Shown piece after piece: positions 1 through 8,081 of a DNA stretch of 64,000 nucleotides. The notes beneath the pieces were generated by a model. It did no database searches, was not told the origin of the DNA, and saw only the letters and a program-made list of their open reading frames with translations. The stretch covers positions 1 through 64,000 of the forward strand of contig JBFWVM010000023.1 in assembly GCA_050246735.1 (NCBI GenBank), given 5' to 3'. This DNA comes from Taklimakanibacter sp050246735. Its GTDB lineage: Bacteria > Pseudomonadota > Alphaproteobacteria > Rhizobiales > Aestuariivirgaceae. Position 1 is the first letter of the stretch, and each line of letters starts with the position of its first letter. Position numbers and translations under genes: made by a program.

Positions 1-127
1 TCGCACCTCCCGTCTCGGCCAGTATCTTCGTGATCGCCGCCGTCAAAGACGTCTTGCCATGATCGACATGACCTATCGTCCCGATATTGCAATGCGGCTT
101 GTCGCGGTTGAACTTCTCTTTGGCCAT
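1..127 (-). CDS. tuf: Elongation factor Tu, N-terminal fragment (cut by window edge)
   Basis: The reverse strand encodes the first 42 residues of EF-Tu, the GTPase that delivers aminoacyl-tRNA to the ribosome. The start reads MAKEKFNRDKPHCNIGTIGH and continues into the P-loop GHVDHGKT, which is diagnostic. The gene starts at the ATG at 125-127 and runs off the left edge. It follows tRNA-Tyr and tRNA-Gly on the same strand, an arrangement resembling the tRNA-tuf operons of many bacteria, so co-transcription is likely. Confidence 0.97.
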   Translation of the reverse strand, partial: MAKEKFNRDKPHCNIGTIGHVDHGKTSLTAAITKILAETGGA

Positions 128-165
128 TTCTACAACCCTGTTCTACGGCTCTGACTTCAATAAAT

Positions 166-239
166 TGGAGCGGGTGAGGGGAATCGAACCCCCGTCATCA
201 GCTTGGAAGGCTGTTGCTCTACCATTGAGCTACACCCGC
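166..239 (-). tRNA. tRNA-Gly (anticodon UCC)
   Basis: A complete cloverleaf can be read on the reverse strand. The acceptor arm starts GCGGGTG, the D-arm is TAGCTCAATGGTA, the anticodon loop CTTCCAA holds UCC, the T-arm GGTTCGATTCC is present, and the 3' end has an encoded CCA. It lies 38 bp upstream of tuf and 67 bp downstream of tRNA-Tyr. Confidence 0.97.
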
Positions 240-306
240 CCGGGAACTCGCAACTCCTCAGACCTCGGCCACTCAGCCGGCGTTCAGATCCTGCCCCCGC
301 AAGCGA

Positions 307-391
307 TGGTGGGGGAAGTAGGACTCGAACCTACGAAGGCGAAGCCAGCGGATTTACAGTCCGCCCCCTTTGCCGCTCGGGACATTCCCCC
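307..391 (-). tRNA. tRNA-Tyr (anticodon GUA)
   Basis: The reverse strand folds as a class II tRNA of 85 nt with a long variable arm. The acceptor is GGGGGAA, the anticodon loop ACTGTAAAT holds GUA, the T-arm is GGTTCGAGTCC and CCA is encoded. It is the first gene of a probable tRNA-Tyr/tRNA-Gly/tuf transcript. Confidence 0.97.
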
Positions 392-551
392 GAATCGCCG
401 TATTGAGCTTGAGCCAAACGCCAATGAGCCCGGGTGTTGCCCGGGCCCTTGAGTGGCGGCTTTATGCGCGCCGGGCCTGGGCCTGTCAACCGCAAAAAGG
501 CGAGGTCTTACAAGGATTGAGCGGCAATGGACTTCGTATATAAGCTCGCGC

Positions 552-1310
552 ATGGCCGATCACCAGAAGCCCCTTCACGCGACCGATGAAAAGGAGCGCC
601 TTTACGGCGTCCACACCGTCGCCGAGGCCCTGAAGAACCCGAAACGCAGGTTTATCAAGCTCCTGGCCACCAGGAACGCCGCCGACCGCCTGAAATCCGA
701 GATCGCCCGGGCCGGGCTCACGCCCGAGCCGGCTCTGCCGCGCGAGCTCGACCGGCTCCTGGGCCCCGACGCCGTCCACCAGGGCCTGGTCCTCGACTGC
801 AAGCCCCTGCGCCAGCCCCGGCTCGACCAGATCCCCCGCCGGGGCGTGGTGGTCCTCCTCGACCAGGTGACCGACCCTCATAATGTCGGGGCCATCATGC
901 GAAGCTGCGCCGCTTTCGGCGCGACGGCGCTCGTCGCCACCGCCCGGCACAGCCCGGAGGCCTCGGGCGTCCTGCTCAAATCGGCCTCCGGCGCCTATGA
1001 GCACGTCCCCTTCGCCAAGGTCACCAACCTTGCCCGCGCCATGGAGGAGCTGCGCGGCTACGGCTTCCTGCTCCTCGGCCTCGACAGCGAGGCTCCGGCC
1101 GATATCGGCGATGCCCGGCTCGCGCGGCCCCTGGCGCTCGTCCTCGGCGCCGAGGGCAAGGGCCTGCGGCAGCTGACGCGCCAGACCTGCGACGTCGTGA
1201 CGAGGCTCGACATGCCGGGCGGGATCAAGAGCCTCAACGTCTCGAATGCCGCGGCGGTCGCCCTCTATGCCCTGCACCGCTCGGAAGGCTCTCCTTCCGA
1301 AAAAGCGTGA
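552..1310 (+). CDS. rlmB: 23S rRNA (guanosine-2'-O-)-methyltransferase RlmB (SpoU/TrmH family)
   Basis: This 252-residue SPOUT-fold enzyme should use S-adenosylmethionine to methylate the ribose of G2251 in 23S rRNA. The N-terminal substrate-binding domain starts with ERLYGVHTVAEAL. The three SPOUT motifs are clear: NVGAIMRSCAAFGA, LGAEGKGLR and MPGGIKSLNVSNAAAVALY, the last two forming the knotted cofactor site. The ATG at 552 was chosen because it places the family's GVHTVAEAL motif near the N terminus; upstream in-frame starts add an unrelated tail. RlmB versus a related TrmH-family rRNA methylase cannot be told apart with certainty by eye. Confidence 0.92.
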   Translation: MADHQKPLHATDEKERLYGVHTVAEALKNPKRRFIKLLATRNAADRLKSEIARAGLTPEPALPRELDRLLGPDAVHQGLVLDCKPLRQPRLDQIPRRGVVVLLDQVTDPHNVGAIMRSCAAFGATALVATARHSPEASGVLLKSASGAYEHVPFAKVTNLARAMEELRGYGFLLLGLDSEAPADIGDARLARPLALVLGAEGKGLRQLTRQTCDVVTRLDMPGGIKSLNVSNAAAVALYALHRSEGSPSEKA

Positions 1311-1365
1311 GCGTCGCCGCGCCGGATCGGCTAGGACGGCGGTTCCGCCCCATGGGAATCCAGCT

Positions 1366-2589
1366 GTGACGACCGCCGAGAACGCCAACGCTCCGTCCCA
1401 TCAAGAGACCGTCTTCGCGGTCTTGAGCGCGCTCAGCATCTGCCACCTGCTCAACGACATGATGCAGTCGCTGCTGCCCTCGATCTATCCGATCCTCAAG
1501 GACAGCTATCAGCTCGATTTCAGCCAGATCGGCTTCATCACTCTCGCCTTCCAGCTGACCGCCTCCCTGCTGCAGCCGGTGGTCGGCATCTTCACCGACC
1601 GCTATCCGCAGCCCTATTCGGCCGCGGTCGGCATGGGGGTCAGCGTCGTGGGCCTCGCTCTCATCGCGACGGCGAATTCCTATCCGCTCCTGCTCATGGC
1701 GGCGGCCTGCGTCGGCGTCGGCTCGTCGATCTTCCATCCCGAATCCTCGCGTGTGGCGCGCCTCGCCTCCGGCGGACGGCACGGCTTCGCGCAGTCGCTG
1801 TTCCAGGTGGGCGGCAATGTCGGCTCGGCCATCGGTCCCCTGCTCGCGGCGCTCATCATCCTGCCCTATGGCCAGAAGAGCGTCGCCTGGTTCATGGCGG
1901 CGGGCGTCGTCGCCATGGGGCTCCTCACCTTCGTCGGCCGCTGGTATTCGACGCATGGCCGCGCCCGGGTCGCGGGGACATCGAAGCGCACCCATATCGC
2001 CCATCTCTCGCAGGGCCGCATCGTGCTCTCGATCGCGGTGCTGGTGGCGCTGGTCTTCTCGAAGTTCGTCTACATGGCCTCCCTCGGCAATTACTTCACT
2101 TTCTACCTGATCGATACGTTCGGCGTTTCGGTCCACAGCTCGCAGCTCTATCTCTTCGTCTTCCTGGCCGCGGTCGCCGCCGGAACGTTCCTCGGCGGCC
2201 CCCTCGGCGACTATTTCGGCCGCAAATATGTGATCTGGTTCTCCATCCTGGGCACGGTGCCGTTCACGCTGCTCTTGCCCTATGCCAGCCTCGGATGGAC
2301 CCTGGTGCTCGCCATCGTCATCGGTCTCATCCTGTCCTCGGCCTTTTCGGCGATCGTCGTCTATGCCCAGGAGCTCGTGCCGGGCCGCACCGGCATGATC
2401 GCCGGCCTGTTCTTCGGGCTCGCTTTCGGAATGGGAGGTCTCGGCGCCGCCATCCTCGGCGAGATCGCCGACTGGACGAGCATCGGCTATGTCTACAAGA
2501 TCTGCTCCTTCCTGCCTTTGATCGGGCTGGTGACCTGGTTCCTGCCCAATATCGAGGGCAGCCGCACGAGAGCCAAGGCATCCGGCTGA
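1366..2589 (+). CDS. MFS transporter, fosmidomycin-resistance (Fsr) like
   Basis: This 407-residue inner-membrane protein has about twelve hydrophobic segments in two halves, typical of the major facilitator superfamily. The N-terminal stretch LSALSICHLLNDMMQSLLPS and the phrases GSSIFHPESSRVAR and FQVGGNVGSAIGPLL match the Fsr branch of drug exporters as I know it. The transported compound cannot be inferred. A GTG at 1366 is favoured because the frame upstream of it overlaps rlmB with non-family residues. It is followed closely by tRNA-Thr. Confidence 0.85.
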   Translation: MTTAENANAPSHQETVFAVLSALSICHLLNDMMQSLLPSIYPILKDSYQLDFSQIGFITLAFQLTASLLQPVVGIFTDRYPQPYSAAVGMGVSVVGLALIATANSYPLLLMAAACVGVGSSIFHPESSRVARLASGGRHGFAQSLFQVGGNVGSAIGPLLAALIILPYGQKSVAWFMAAGVVAMGLLTFVGRWYSTHGRARVAGTSKRTHIAHLSQGRIVLSIAVLVALVFSKFVYMASLGNYFTFYLIDTFGVSVHSSQLYLFVFLAAVAAGTFLGGPLGDYFGRKYVIWFSILGTVPFTLLLPYASLGWTLVLAIVIGLILSSAFSAIVVYAQELVPGRTGMIAGLFFGLAFGMGGLGAAILGEIADWTSIGYVYKICSFLPLIGLVTWFLPNIEGSRTRAKASG

Positions 2590-2644
2590 CGGGCTTGAAC
2601 GTTGCGCGACGGGACCGCGCCCGCTATATGCGGGGGCGCGCGCG

Positions 2645-2719
2645 GCCGGAATAGCTCAGCGGTAGAGCAGCGGTTTTGTAAACCGAAGGTCGGGGGTTCA
2701 ATCCCCTCTTCCGGCACCA
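2645..2719 (+). tRNA. tRNA-Thr (anticodon UGU)
   Basis: Complete cloverleaf: acceptor GCCGGAA pairing with TTCCGGC, D-arm TAGCTCAGCGGTA, anticodon loop TTTGTAA with UGU, T-arm GGTTCAATCCC, encoded CCA. Confidence 0.97.
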
Positions 2720-2784
2720 TCAGCAGCGTTCCCCACATTTCACGTCTTTGACCAGCCACGGCAGGGTGCCGCGCCGGCGCCGAT

Positions 2785-2809
2785 GGAACTTTTGACGGCG
2801 AAAAGCATT
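2785..2809 (+). promoter_or_regulatory. Candidate EcfG (general stress sigma factor) promoter
   Basis: GGAAC at 2785-2789, a 16-bp spacer, then CATT at 2806-2809. This is close to the alphaproteobacterial EcfG consensus GGAAC-N16/17-CGTT, with one mismatch in the -10. It lies about 40 bp before the chosen start of the first gene of a membrane-protein cluster often linked to the general stress response. Confidence 0.5.
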
Positions 2810-2848
2810 GTCTTGGGCATCGACAGCACTCTGAATGCGAGGTTTTTC

Positions 2849-3304
2849 GTGGCAAAAGCAACAAGGGCGCGTCCCCGGCGGACGAGCCGACACCGGGAGC
2901 CCACCGCCGGCAGACTCTTCGACGACGCGCTTTCGCTGGCCTCGACGCTTGCCGACAGCCGCAAGCGCGCCGGCGCCGACCGCATCGGCGAGGTCGCCTC
3001 CGCGACCCGCGAATTCGGCGCGAGCCTGGACGACTTCCCTCAGCTCAGGCGCTACAGCGACGCCGCCGCGGACAATCTCGACGACCTCGCCGACTATGTC
3101 GCGGCGACCGGCATCCCGGACATGCTCGAGGACTTCGCCGGCTTCGCCAGACGCCAGCCGATCGCCACCCTGACGCTGAGCGTGGCGGCGGGCCTCGCCT
3201 TCACCCAGCTCATGCATGGCTGGCCGGTGCCGGCGAAGAAGCCCCGGGCGTCCTCCAATGGCCGCGGCAAGAAGCGGAGGCGGCGGCGCAAGGCTCTGAA
3301 CTAG
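2849..3304 (+). CDS. Conserved hypothetical membrane-associated protein of a stress cluster
   Basis: A 151-residue basic protein with one weakly hydrophobic segment near the C terminus (PIATLTLSVAAGLAFTQLMH) and a tail rich in Lys and Arg. Function unknown. It resembles proteins labelled 'nutrient deprivation-induced protein' in Rhizobiales, recalled rather than searched. The GTG at 2849 is preferred over an in-frame start at 2783 because it has GAGG six bases upstream and because 2783 would lie just ahead of the candidate EcfG -35 element. It heads a tight four-gene unit with a Holin-X-like protein, a DUF3618 protein and a basic membrane protein. Confidence 0.65.
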   Translation: MAKATRARPRRTSRHREPTAGRLFDDALSLASTLADSRKRAGADRIGEVASATREFGASLDDFPQLRRYSDAAADNLDDLADYVAATGIPDMLEDFAGFARRQPIATLTLSVAAGLAFTQLMHGWPVPAKKPRASSNGRGKKRRRRRKALN

Positions 3305-3314
3305 GAGTGGCGTG

Positions 3315-3710
3315 ATGGCGGAACAGGAAGGCAGGCCGGCCGACGAAACTCTGAGCGCAGCCTTCGAACAAGTGAAGCGTGACGCCGCCGCATGGGCTTC
3401 CGCCGAACAGGAGCTGCTGCGCGCGCGCGCCGGCCGCGCCGTCAGGCGCATCGAGCTTGCGGCCCTCCTGACCATGGGCGCGCTCATGGCGGTCGTCGCC
3501 GCGGCGATCACCTTGGCCAACATGTTCGTGGACATGCTGTCGCCCTCTCTCGGACCGGTATTGGCGGGCCTCGCGGTAGCCTTGGCCCTCCTCGTCGCGG
3601 GAGCCCTTCTCGTTCTTTGGGTCAAGTCGCTTCTGCACACGAGACTGACCGGCGGGCGCACGCTGGACGGCGCAAAGGTCATATGGAGCGCCCTCAATGA
3701 GCCGAATTGA
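3315..3710 (+). CDS. Putative phage-holin-family (Holin-X) membrane protein
   Basis: A 131-residue protein with a polar, helical N terminus (about 1-45) and two strong transmembrane segments, near 48-75 and 82-105. This is the layout of the 'actinobacterial Holin-X' family, which in Rhizobiales is a chromosomal membrane protein rather than a phage lysis protein. The ATG at 3315 follows AGGAG; a GTG lies one codon earlier. The stop overlaps the next gene by 14 bp, suggesting translational coupling. No phage genes are nearby. Confidence 0.75.
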   Translation: MAEQEGRPADETLSAAFEQVKRDAAAWASAEQELLRARAGRAVRRIELAALLTMGALMAVVAAAITLANMFVDMLSPSLGPVLAGLAVALALLVAGALLVLWVKSLLHTRLTGGRTLDGAKVIWSALNEPN

Positions 3711-4050
3711 TGCGATCGAGGCGGAAGCCGACCGCCGCCGCGCGGCTTTCGCCGCGAGCCTCGCCAGGCTCCGCCGCAAGCTGACCCCTCTGGGCTTGGC
3801 CGATGAGGGCCTGCGCCGGCTCGATCCCCAGGCTCATGCGGTGGATGTGGTCGGCCAGTCGCTCCGTAAGAATCCCCTGCCGGCCATACCGCTGCTGCTG
3901 GGGCTGGGCTGGCTCGCCCTGAATGCGCGCCGGCCCTCCAGGCCGGCAAAGCCTGGAAAGCTCAAACGCTCCAGGCGCAAAGCCCTCGTTGCATCGCAAA
4001 AGAAGGAACCACAGGATGAAAACGACGACCAGAAAACGCAGAGCGACTAA
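3697..4050 (+). CDS. DUF3618 domain protein
   Basis: A 117-residue protein beginning SRIDAIEAEADRRRAAFAAS, the conserved start of DUF3618 proteins. They have an N-terminal helix resembling small membrane-bound stress proteins, then a single hydrophobic segment (LPAIPLLLGLGWLALN, about 63-78) and a basic tail. The biochemical role is unknown. The family usually travels with the Holin-X-like gene, as here. It overlaps the preceding and following genes, which points to one transcript. Confidence 0.8.
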   Translation: MSRIDAIEAEADRRRAAFAASLARLRRKLTPLGLADEGLRRLDPQAHAVDVVGQSLRKNPLPAIPLLLGLGWLALNARRPSRPAKPGKLKRSRRKALVASQKKEPQDENDDQKTQSD

Positions 4051-4432
4051 GACGGGCCGCAAGACGGGCAGGAAGTCCGCTGCGCGGCTCCTTCAGGACA
4101 ACGCCGGAACAGCGCTGCGTCGCGGACGCGATACGATCAATCGCGCCTATGACTGGGCGCATGAGGCGGCCGGAAGCGCCCATCTCGGAGATCTGCGGAT
4201 GCCGCGCCGCCGCGACATCGCGCAACTGACCGAAGCCAATCCGCTGCTCCTCGGCGCGGTGGGACTCGGCCTCGGCGTGGCGATCGCCACGCTGTTTCCG
4301 CGCGGCGCCGGCCGGCGGTCGGGCGGCGGTCCGGCGAACGGCTCGGAACCGCCGGTGAGAACGGCAGGCCGCCGGCGCCGGAAAGGCCGCCGAAGCGTCA
4401 AGAGCCGGACGAACGAGGCCGCGGTGGGTTGA
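4016..4432 (+). CDS. Basic single-pass membrane protein, hypothetical
   Basis: A 138-residue protein with a very basic N terminus (MKTTTRKRRATKTGRKTGRK), a central helical part and one hydrophobic segment near 78-94 (NPLLLGAVGLGLGVAIATLF), then an Arg/Lys-rich tail. The layout resembles the YqjD/ElaB (DUF883) group of stress-induced, ribosome-associated membrane proteins, but I do not see a firm signature. The ATG at 4016 follows AAGGA. It overlaps the DUF3618 gene by 35 bp and ends one base before the convergent valS stop. Confidence 0.6.
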   Translation: MKTTTRKRRATKTGRKTGRKSAARLLQDNAGTALRRGRDTINRAYDWAHEAAGSAHLGDLRMPRRRDIAQLTEANPLLLGAVGLGLGVAIATLFPRGAGRRSGGGPANGSEPPVRTAGRRRRKGRRSVKSRTNEAAVG

Positions 4433-7105
4433 TCATTTCAAGCGGTTCAACGCTTCCTTGAGCTTGTCGCGCTGGGCGGCGAGCGCCGATCTGCGCTCGC
4501 GTGTCTCTTCGAGCACCTCCTCCGGCGCCTTGGCGACGAAGCCTGGATTGCCGAGACGGCCCTCGATGACCGCAATGTCCTTCTCGGCTTTCTCGAGCTC
4601 CTTGCCGAGCCTCGCGCGCTCGGCGGCGAAATCGATGACGCCCTCGAGCGGAAGAGCGAGGGTCGCTTCGCCCAACACCATTTGCGCCGAGGAAGCCGGC
4701 ACCCGGTCCTCGAAATTGATCGCCTTGAGCCGTGCCAGCCGCATGATCTCCTGCTCCCAGGTCGCGGCGCGGCGGCGGGATTCCGTATTGGCGCCGACGA
4801 TGGCGCAATCGATCCTGGCGCCGGCGGGTATGTTCATTTCCGAGCGGACCGAGCGGACCTGCGAGATGAAATCGACGACCCATCTCATCTCGGCGTCGAC
4901 CTTCGCGTCGCCCAGGCCCTCATAGCTCGGCCATTCGGCGACGATGAGCATGCCTTGCGCTTCGCTCTTGCGCCAAAGCTCCTCGGTTATGAAGGGCATG
5001 AAGGGATGGAGCAGCAGCAGGATCTGGTCGAGCACCCACTGCGCGCAATGCCGGGTCTCGGCCCCGGCCGCCGCGTCGCTGCCGGCGAGCACCGGCTTGA
5101 TGAGCTCCAGGTACCAGTCGCAGAACACGTTCCAGACGAAGCCGTAGAGGCTGCCCGCCGCGTCGTTGTAGCGATGCTCCTCGATGGCTCCGGTCACCGC
5201 GTCGCGCGTCCGCGCGACCTCGCCGGCGATCCAGCGGTTGACGGTGACGCGCGCGGCGATCGGATCGAAATCGGGGTCGCGCCGGGCGCCGTTGATCTCG
5301 CAGAAACGCGCCGCGTTCCACAGCTTGGTGCCGAAATTGCGGTAGCCCTCGACGCGCTGGGTCGACAGCTTGATGTCGCGGCCCTGGGCCGCCATGGCGG
5401 CCAGCGTGAAGCGCAGCGCATCGGCCCCGAACCGGTCGATGAGATCGAGCGGGTCGATCACGTTGCCTTTCGACTTCGACATCTTCTGGCCCTTCTCGTC
5501 GCGGACCAGCGCATGGATGTAGACGGTGTGGAAAGGCTTCTCCTTCATGAAGTGAAGCCCCATCATCATCATGCGCGCGACCCAGAAGAAGATGATGTCG
5601 AAGCCGGTGACCAGCACGTCGGTCGGATAGTGGCGCCCGAGCTCGGGCGTCGCATCTGGCCAGCCGAGCGTCGAGAACGGCCACAGCGCCGACGAGAACC
5701 AGGTGTCGAGCACGTCCTCGTCGCGCCGGAGCAGCGTGCGGGTGCCGTAATGGCGCTGCGCCGCCGCCAGCGCCAGATCCTCGGATTCCTCGACGAAGAC
5801 CTCGCCGTCCGGGCCGTACCAGGCGGGGATCTGGTGTCCCCACCACAATTGCCGCGAGATGCACCAGGGCTGGATGTTGCGCATCCATTCGAAGAAGGTC
5901 TTTTCCCAGTTCTTCGGCACGAAGACCGTGTCGCCCCTCTCGACCGCCGCGATGGCGGGCTGGGCGAGGGTCCCGGCATCGACATACCACTGCTCGGTGA
6001 GCCACGGTTCGATGACCACGTCGGAGCGGTCGCCATGCGGGACCTGGTGGACGTGAGGCTCGATCCTGTCGACCAGCCCCTGCTCTTCCAGCATGGCGAC
6101 GATCCGTTTGCGGGCCGCGAAGCGGTCGAGACCGTGCAGCGCCAGGGTCGGGGCCGGCACCTCGGCTTCGCGCAGGAAATCCTCGTTGCCGGCGAGCAGC
6201 ATCTTGCCGAACTGGTCGAGCACGTTGATCTGGGGCAGATCGTGGCGCTTGCCGACGTCGAAGTCGTTGAAATCGTGCGCCGGCGTGATCTTGACGGCGC
6301 CCGTGCCCTTTTCGGGATCGGAATATTCGTCCGCCACGATCGGGATCAGGCGGCCGACCAGCGGCAGCACCGCCTTCCTGCCGTGCAGGTGCCGGTAGCG
6401 CCCGTCGTCGGGATGGACGGCGACGCCCGAGTCGCCGAGCATCGTCTCGGGCCGGGTCGTCGCCACGATGATGAATTCGTCCGTCCCGGCCACCGGGTAT
6501 TTGAGATGCCACAGATGGCCCTTGATCTCCTTCTGCACCACTTCGAGATCGGAGATCGCGGTCAAGAGCTTGGGGTCCCAGTTGACCAGCCGCTTGTCCC
6601 TGTAGATGAGACCTTCGCGGTAGAGCTGGACGAAAACCTTGAGGACGGCCCGCGACAGCCCCTCGTCCATGGTGAAGCGCTCGCGGCTCCAGTCGCAGGA
6701 AGCGCCCAGGCGGCGGAGCTGGCGCGATATCGCGCCGCCCGATTCCTCCTTCCACGCCCAGACGCGCTTGAGGAAGGCGTCCCGCCCCATGGCGCGGCGG
6801 TCGGTCTTGTTCTCCTTCTGGAGCAGGCGCTCGACCACCATCTGGGTGGCGATGCCGGCATGGTCGGTGCCCGGCTGCCACAGGACGTCGCGCCCGCGCA
6901 TGCGTTCGAAGCGGCACAGTATGTCCTGGATGGTGTTGTTGAGAGCATGCCCCATATGGAGCGAACCGGTCACGTTGGGCGGCGGGATGACGATGGTGAA
7001 GGGCCTGGCCCTGGGGCGCCGCCCCGGCTTGAAATAGCCGCCTTTTTCCCAGTCCTCATAGAGGCGGGTTTCCATTTCGGCAGGGAGAAAGGTCTTATCG
7101 AGCAT
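4433..7105 (-). CDS. valS: Valyl-tRNA synthetase
   Basis: An 890-residue class Ia synthetase that charges tRNA-Val in the cytoplasm. The ATP-binding signature HIGH appears as HMGH (residues 50-53) after PPPNVTGSL, and the KMSKS loop is exact at 541-545. The editing (CP1) domain fills the middle. The C-terminal part ends in a charged coiled coil (about 825-890) typical of ValRS. The start MLDKTFLPAEMETRLYEDWE is the usual family start. The gene faces the stress cluster with no intergenic gap. Nothing is missing. Confidence 0.98.
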   Translation of the reverse strand: MLDKTFLPAEMETRLYEDWEKGGYFKPGRRPRARPFTIVIPPPNVTGSLHMGHALNNTIQDILCRFERMRGRDVLWQPGTDHAGIATQMVVERLLQKENKTDRRAMGRDAFLKRVWAWKEESGGAISRQLRRLGASCDWSRERFTMDEGLSRAVLKVFVQLYREGLIYRDKRLVNWDPKLLTAISDLEVVQKEIKGHLWHLKYPVAGTDEFIIVATTRPETMLGDSGVAVHPDDGRYRHLHGRKAVLPLVGRLIPIVADEYSDPEKGTGAVKITPAHDFNDFDVGKRHDLPQINVLDQFGKMLLAGNEDFLREAEVPAPTLALHGLDRFAARKRIVAMLEEQGLVDRIEPHVHQVPHGDRSDVVIEPWLTEQWYVDAGTLAQPAIAAVERGDTVFVPKNWEKTFFEWMRNIQPWCISRQLWWGHQIPAWYGPDGEVFVEESEDLALAAAQRHYGTRTLLRRDEDVLDTWFSSALWPFSTLGWPDATPELGRHYPTDVLVTGFDIIFFWVARMMMMGLHFMKEKPFHTVYIHALVRDEKGQKMSKSKGNVIDPLDLIDRFGADALRFTLAAMAAQGRDIKLSTQRVEGYRNFGTKLWNAARFCEINGARRDPDFDPIAARVTVNRWIAGEVARTRDAVTGAIEEHRYNDAAGSLYGFVWNVFCDWYLELIKPVLAGSDAAAGAETRHCAQWVLDQILLLLHPFMPFITEELWRKSEAQGMLIVAEWPSYEGLGDAKVDAEMRWVVDFISQVRSVRSEMNIPAGARIDCAIVGANTESRRRAATWEQEIMRLARLKAINFEDRVPASSAQMVLGEATLALPLEGVIDFAAERARLGKELEKAEKDIAVIEGRLGNPGFVAKAPEEVLEETRERRSALAAQRDKLKEALNRLK

Positions 7106-7237
7106 GATCGCCAGGAGGTTCGGGGAGCTTGCCCGGCTTTAAACACTACCCCGTCCGGCGTTTCAACTGCGGATCCGGTCTTGAAACGCCGCCGACTTTC
7201 GAGCGCGCATCCGGGCGAGCCGCATGCGCCAGGCAAG

Positions 7238-7945
7238 CTAGCGTGGCCGGCGGACGACGCGCTCGATCTCCTCGCGCACCAGCCGCTCGACGATCTTGGG
7301 CAGATTGTCGTCCAGCCACTGCTTCAGCATGCCGCGGAGCAGCTCCTGCGTCACATCGGCGATCGGCCGTTCGCCGAGGGCGCGCCGGGTGAGCGTCTCG
7401 GCCAGCCGGCCGAAGGCCGCCTGGGTCGCGTCGCTGCTCGCTTCCGACATCAGCCCGTCCTTCCGGGCAGGAGCCTGGCGGTGGGCTCCGATCGCGGGTG
7501 GCGGCAGCGGCAGGTAGCGTCCGGCACTTGCCGGCGACGGCGCGGGACGGAGTTCGGGCGCCGGCTCGGCATAGTCTTCGACCTGCGCGCCGTAATAGCC
7601 TTCATACAGGCTTTGCCCGTCATCACCGCGCTGCGCCGCCTCGGGCTTGCGCTGGACCGGCTCGCCGGACCTGAAACGATCGTCCGGCGGATTCGCCTCG
7701 CCGCAACCCTTCCTGCCGCTCAATATGCCGGCAAAGCCCTGTGGCGAAGAGGACGCAGGCTCATAGCCGCCGCGCCGGCTGCGCGTCTCCTGATTCGCCG
7801 GCGCATCGAACCTGACCCTGAACTCCGCCATCGATCCGCCGGGACGGTCCGGGTCCGGGCCATATGTATTCTCGTCTATGGCGCGGCGGATGGAAGCGAG
7901 CACGTCTTCCATTCTGGGCTCTGCCGGCTTCTGCCCATGCTTCAT
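7238..7945 (-). CDS. popZ: PopZ-family polar organising protein
   Basis: A 235-residue protein with the bipartite layout of PopZ (DUF2497). The short N-terminal helix RMEDVLASIRRAIDE recruits partners, a Pro- and Glu-containing disordered middle follows (about 25-165), and the conserved C-terminal oligomerisation region contains LRGMLKQWLDDNLPKIVERL. In Caulobacter PopZ anchors the ParB-origin complex and cell-cycle regulators at the pole; a similar scaffold role is inferred. The ATG at 7945 follows AGGAT; a TTG lies one codon upstream. It sits between valS and a TolC-family gene, a common alphaproteobacterial order. Confidence 0.85.
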   Translation of the reverse strand: MKHGQKPAEPRMEDVLASIRRAIDENTYGPDPDRPGGSMAEFRVRFDAPANQETRSRRGGYEPASSSPQGFAGILSGRKGCGEANPPDDRFRSGEPVQRKPEAAQRGDDGQSLYEGYYGAQVEDYAEPAPELRPAPSPASAGRYLPLPPPAIGAHRQAPARKDGLMSEASSDATQAAFGRLAETLTRRALGERPIADVTQELLRGMLKQWLDDNLPKIVERLVREEIERVVRRPR

Positions 7946-8081
7946 CAAGATGATCCTGTTGCCGGCGACTCACCTGCGCCGACGCATGGGCAAGATTGCG
8001 CAAATCGACCGCCCATGCAAATTACGCCCGCAGGTTATCAAGAGGCGCGATGCCCGCGGGGATGCGGCCGCGACGACCGGC

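Noticed and set aside
3315..3710. Prophage, suggested by a holin-like gene
   Set aside because: Holin-X-like proteins occur in chromosomal stress clusters; no other phage genes are nearby.
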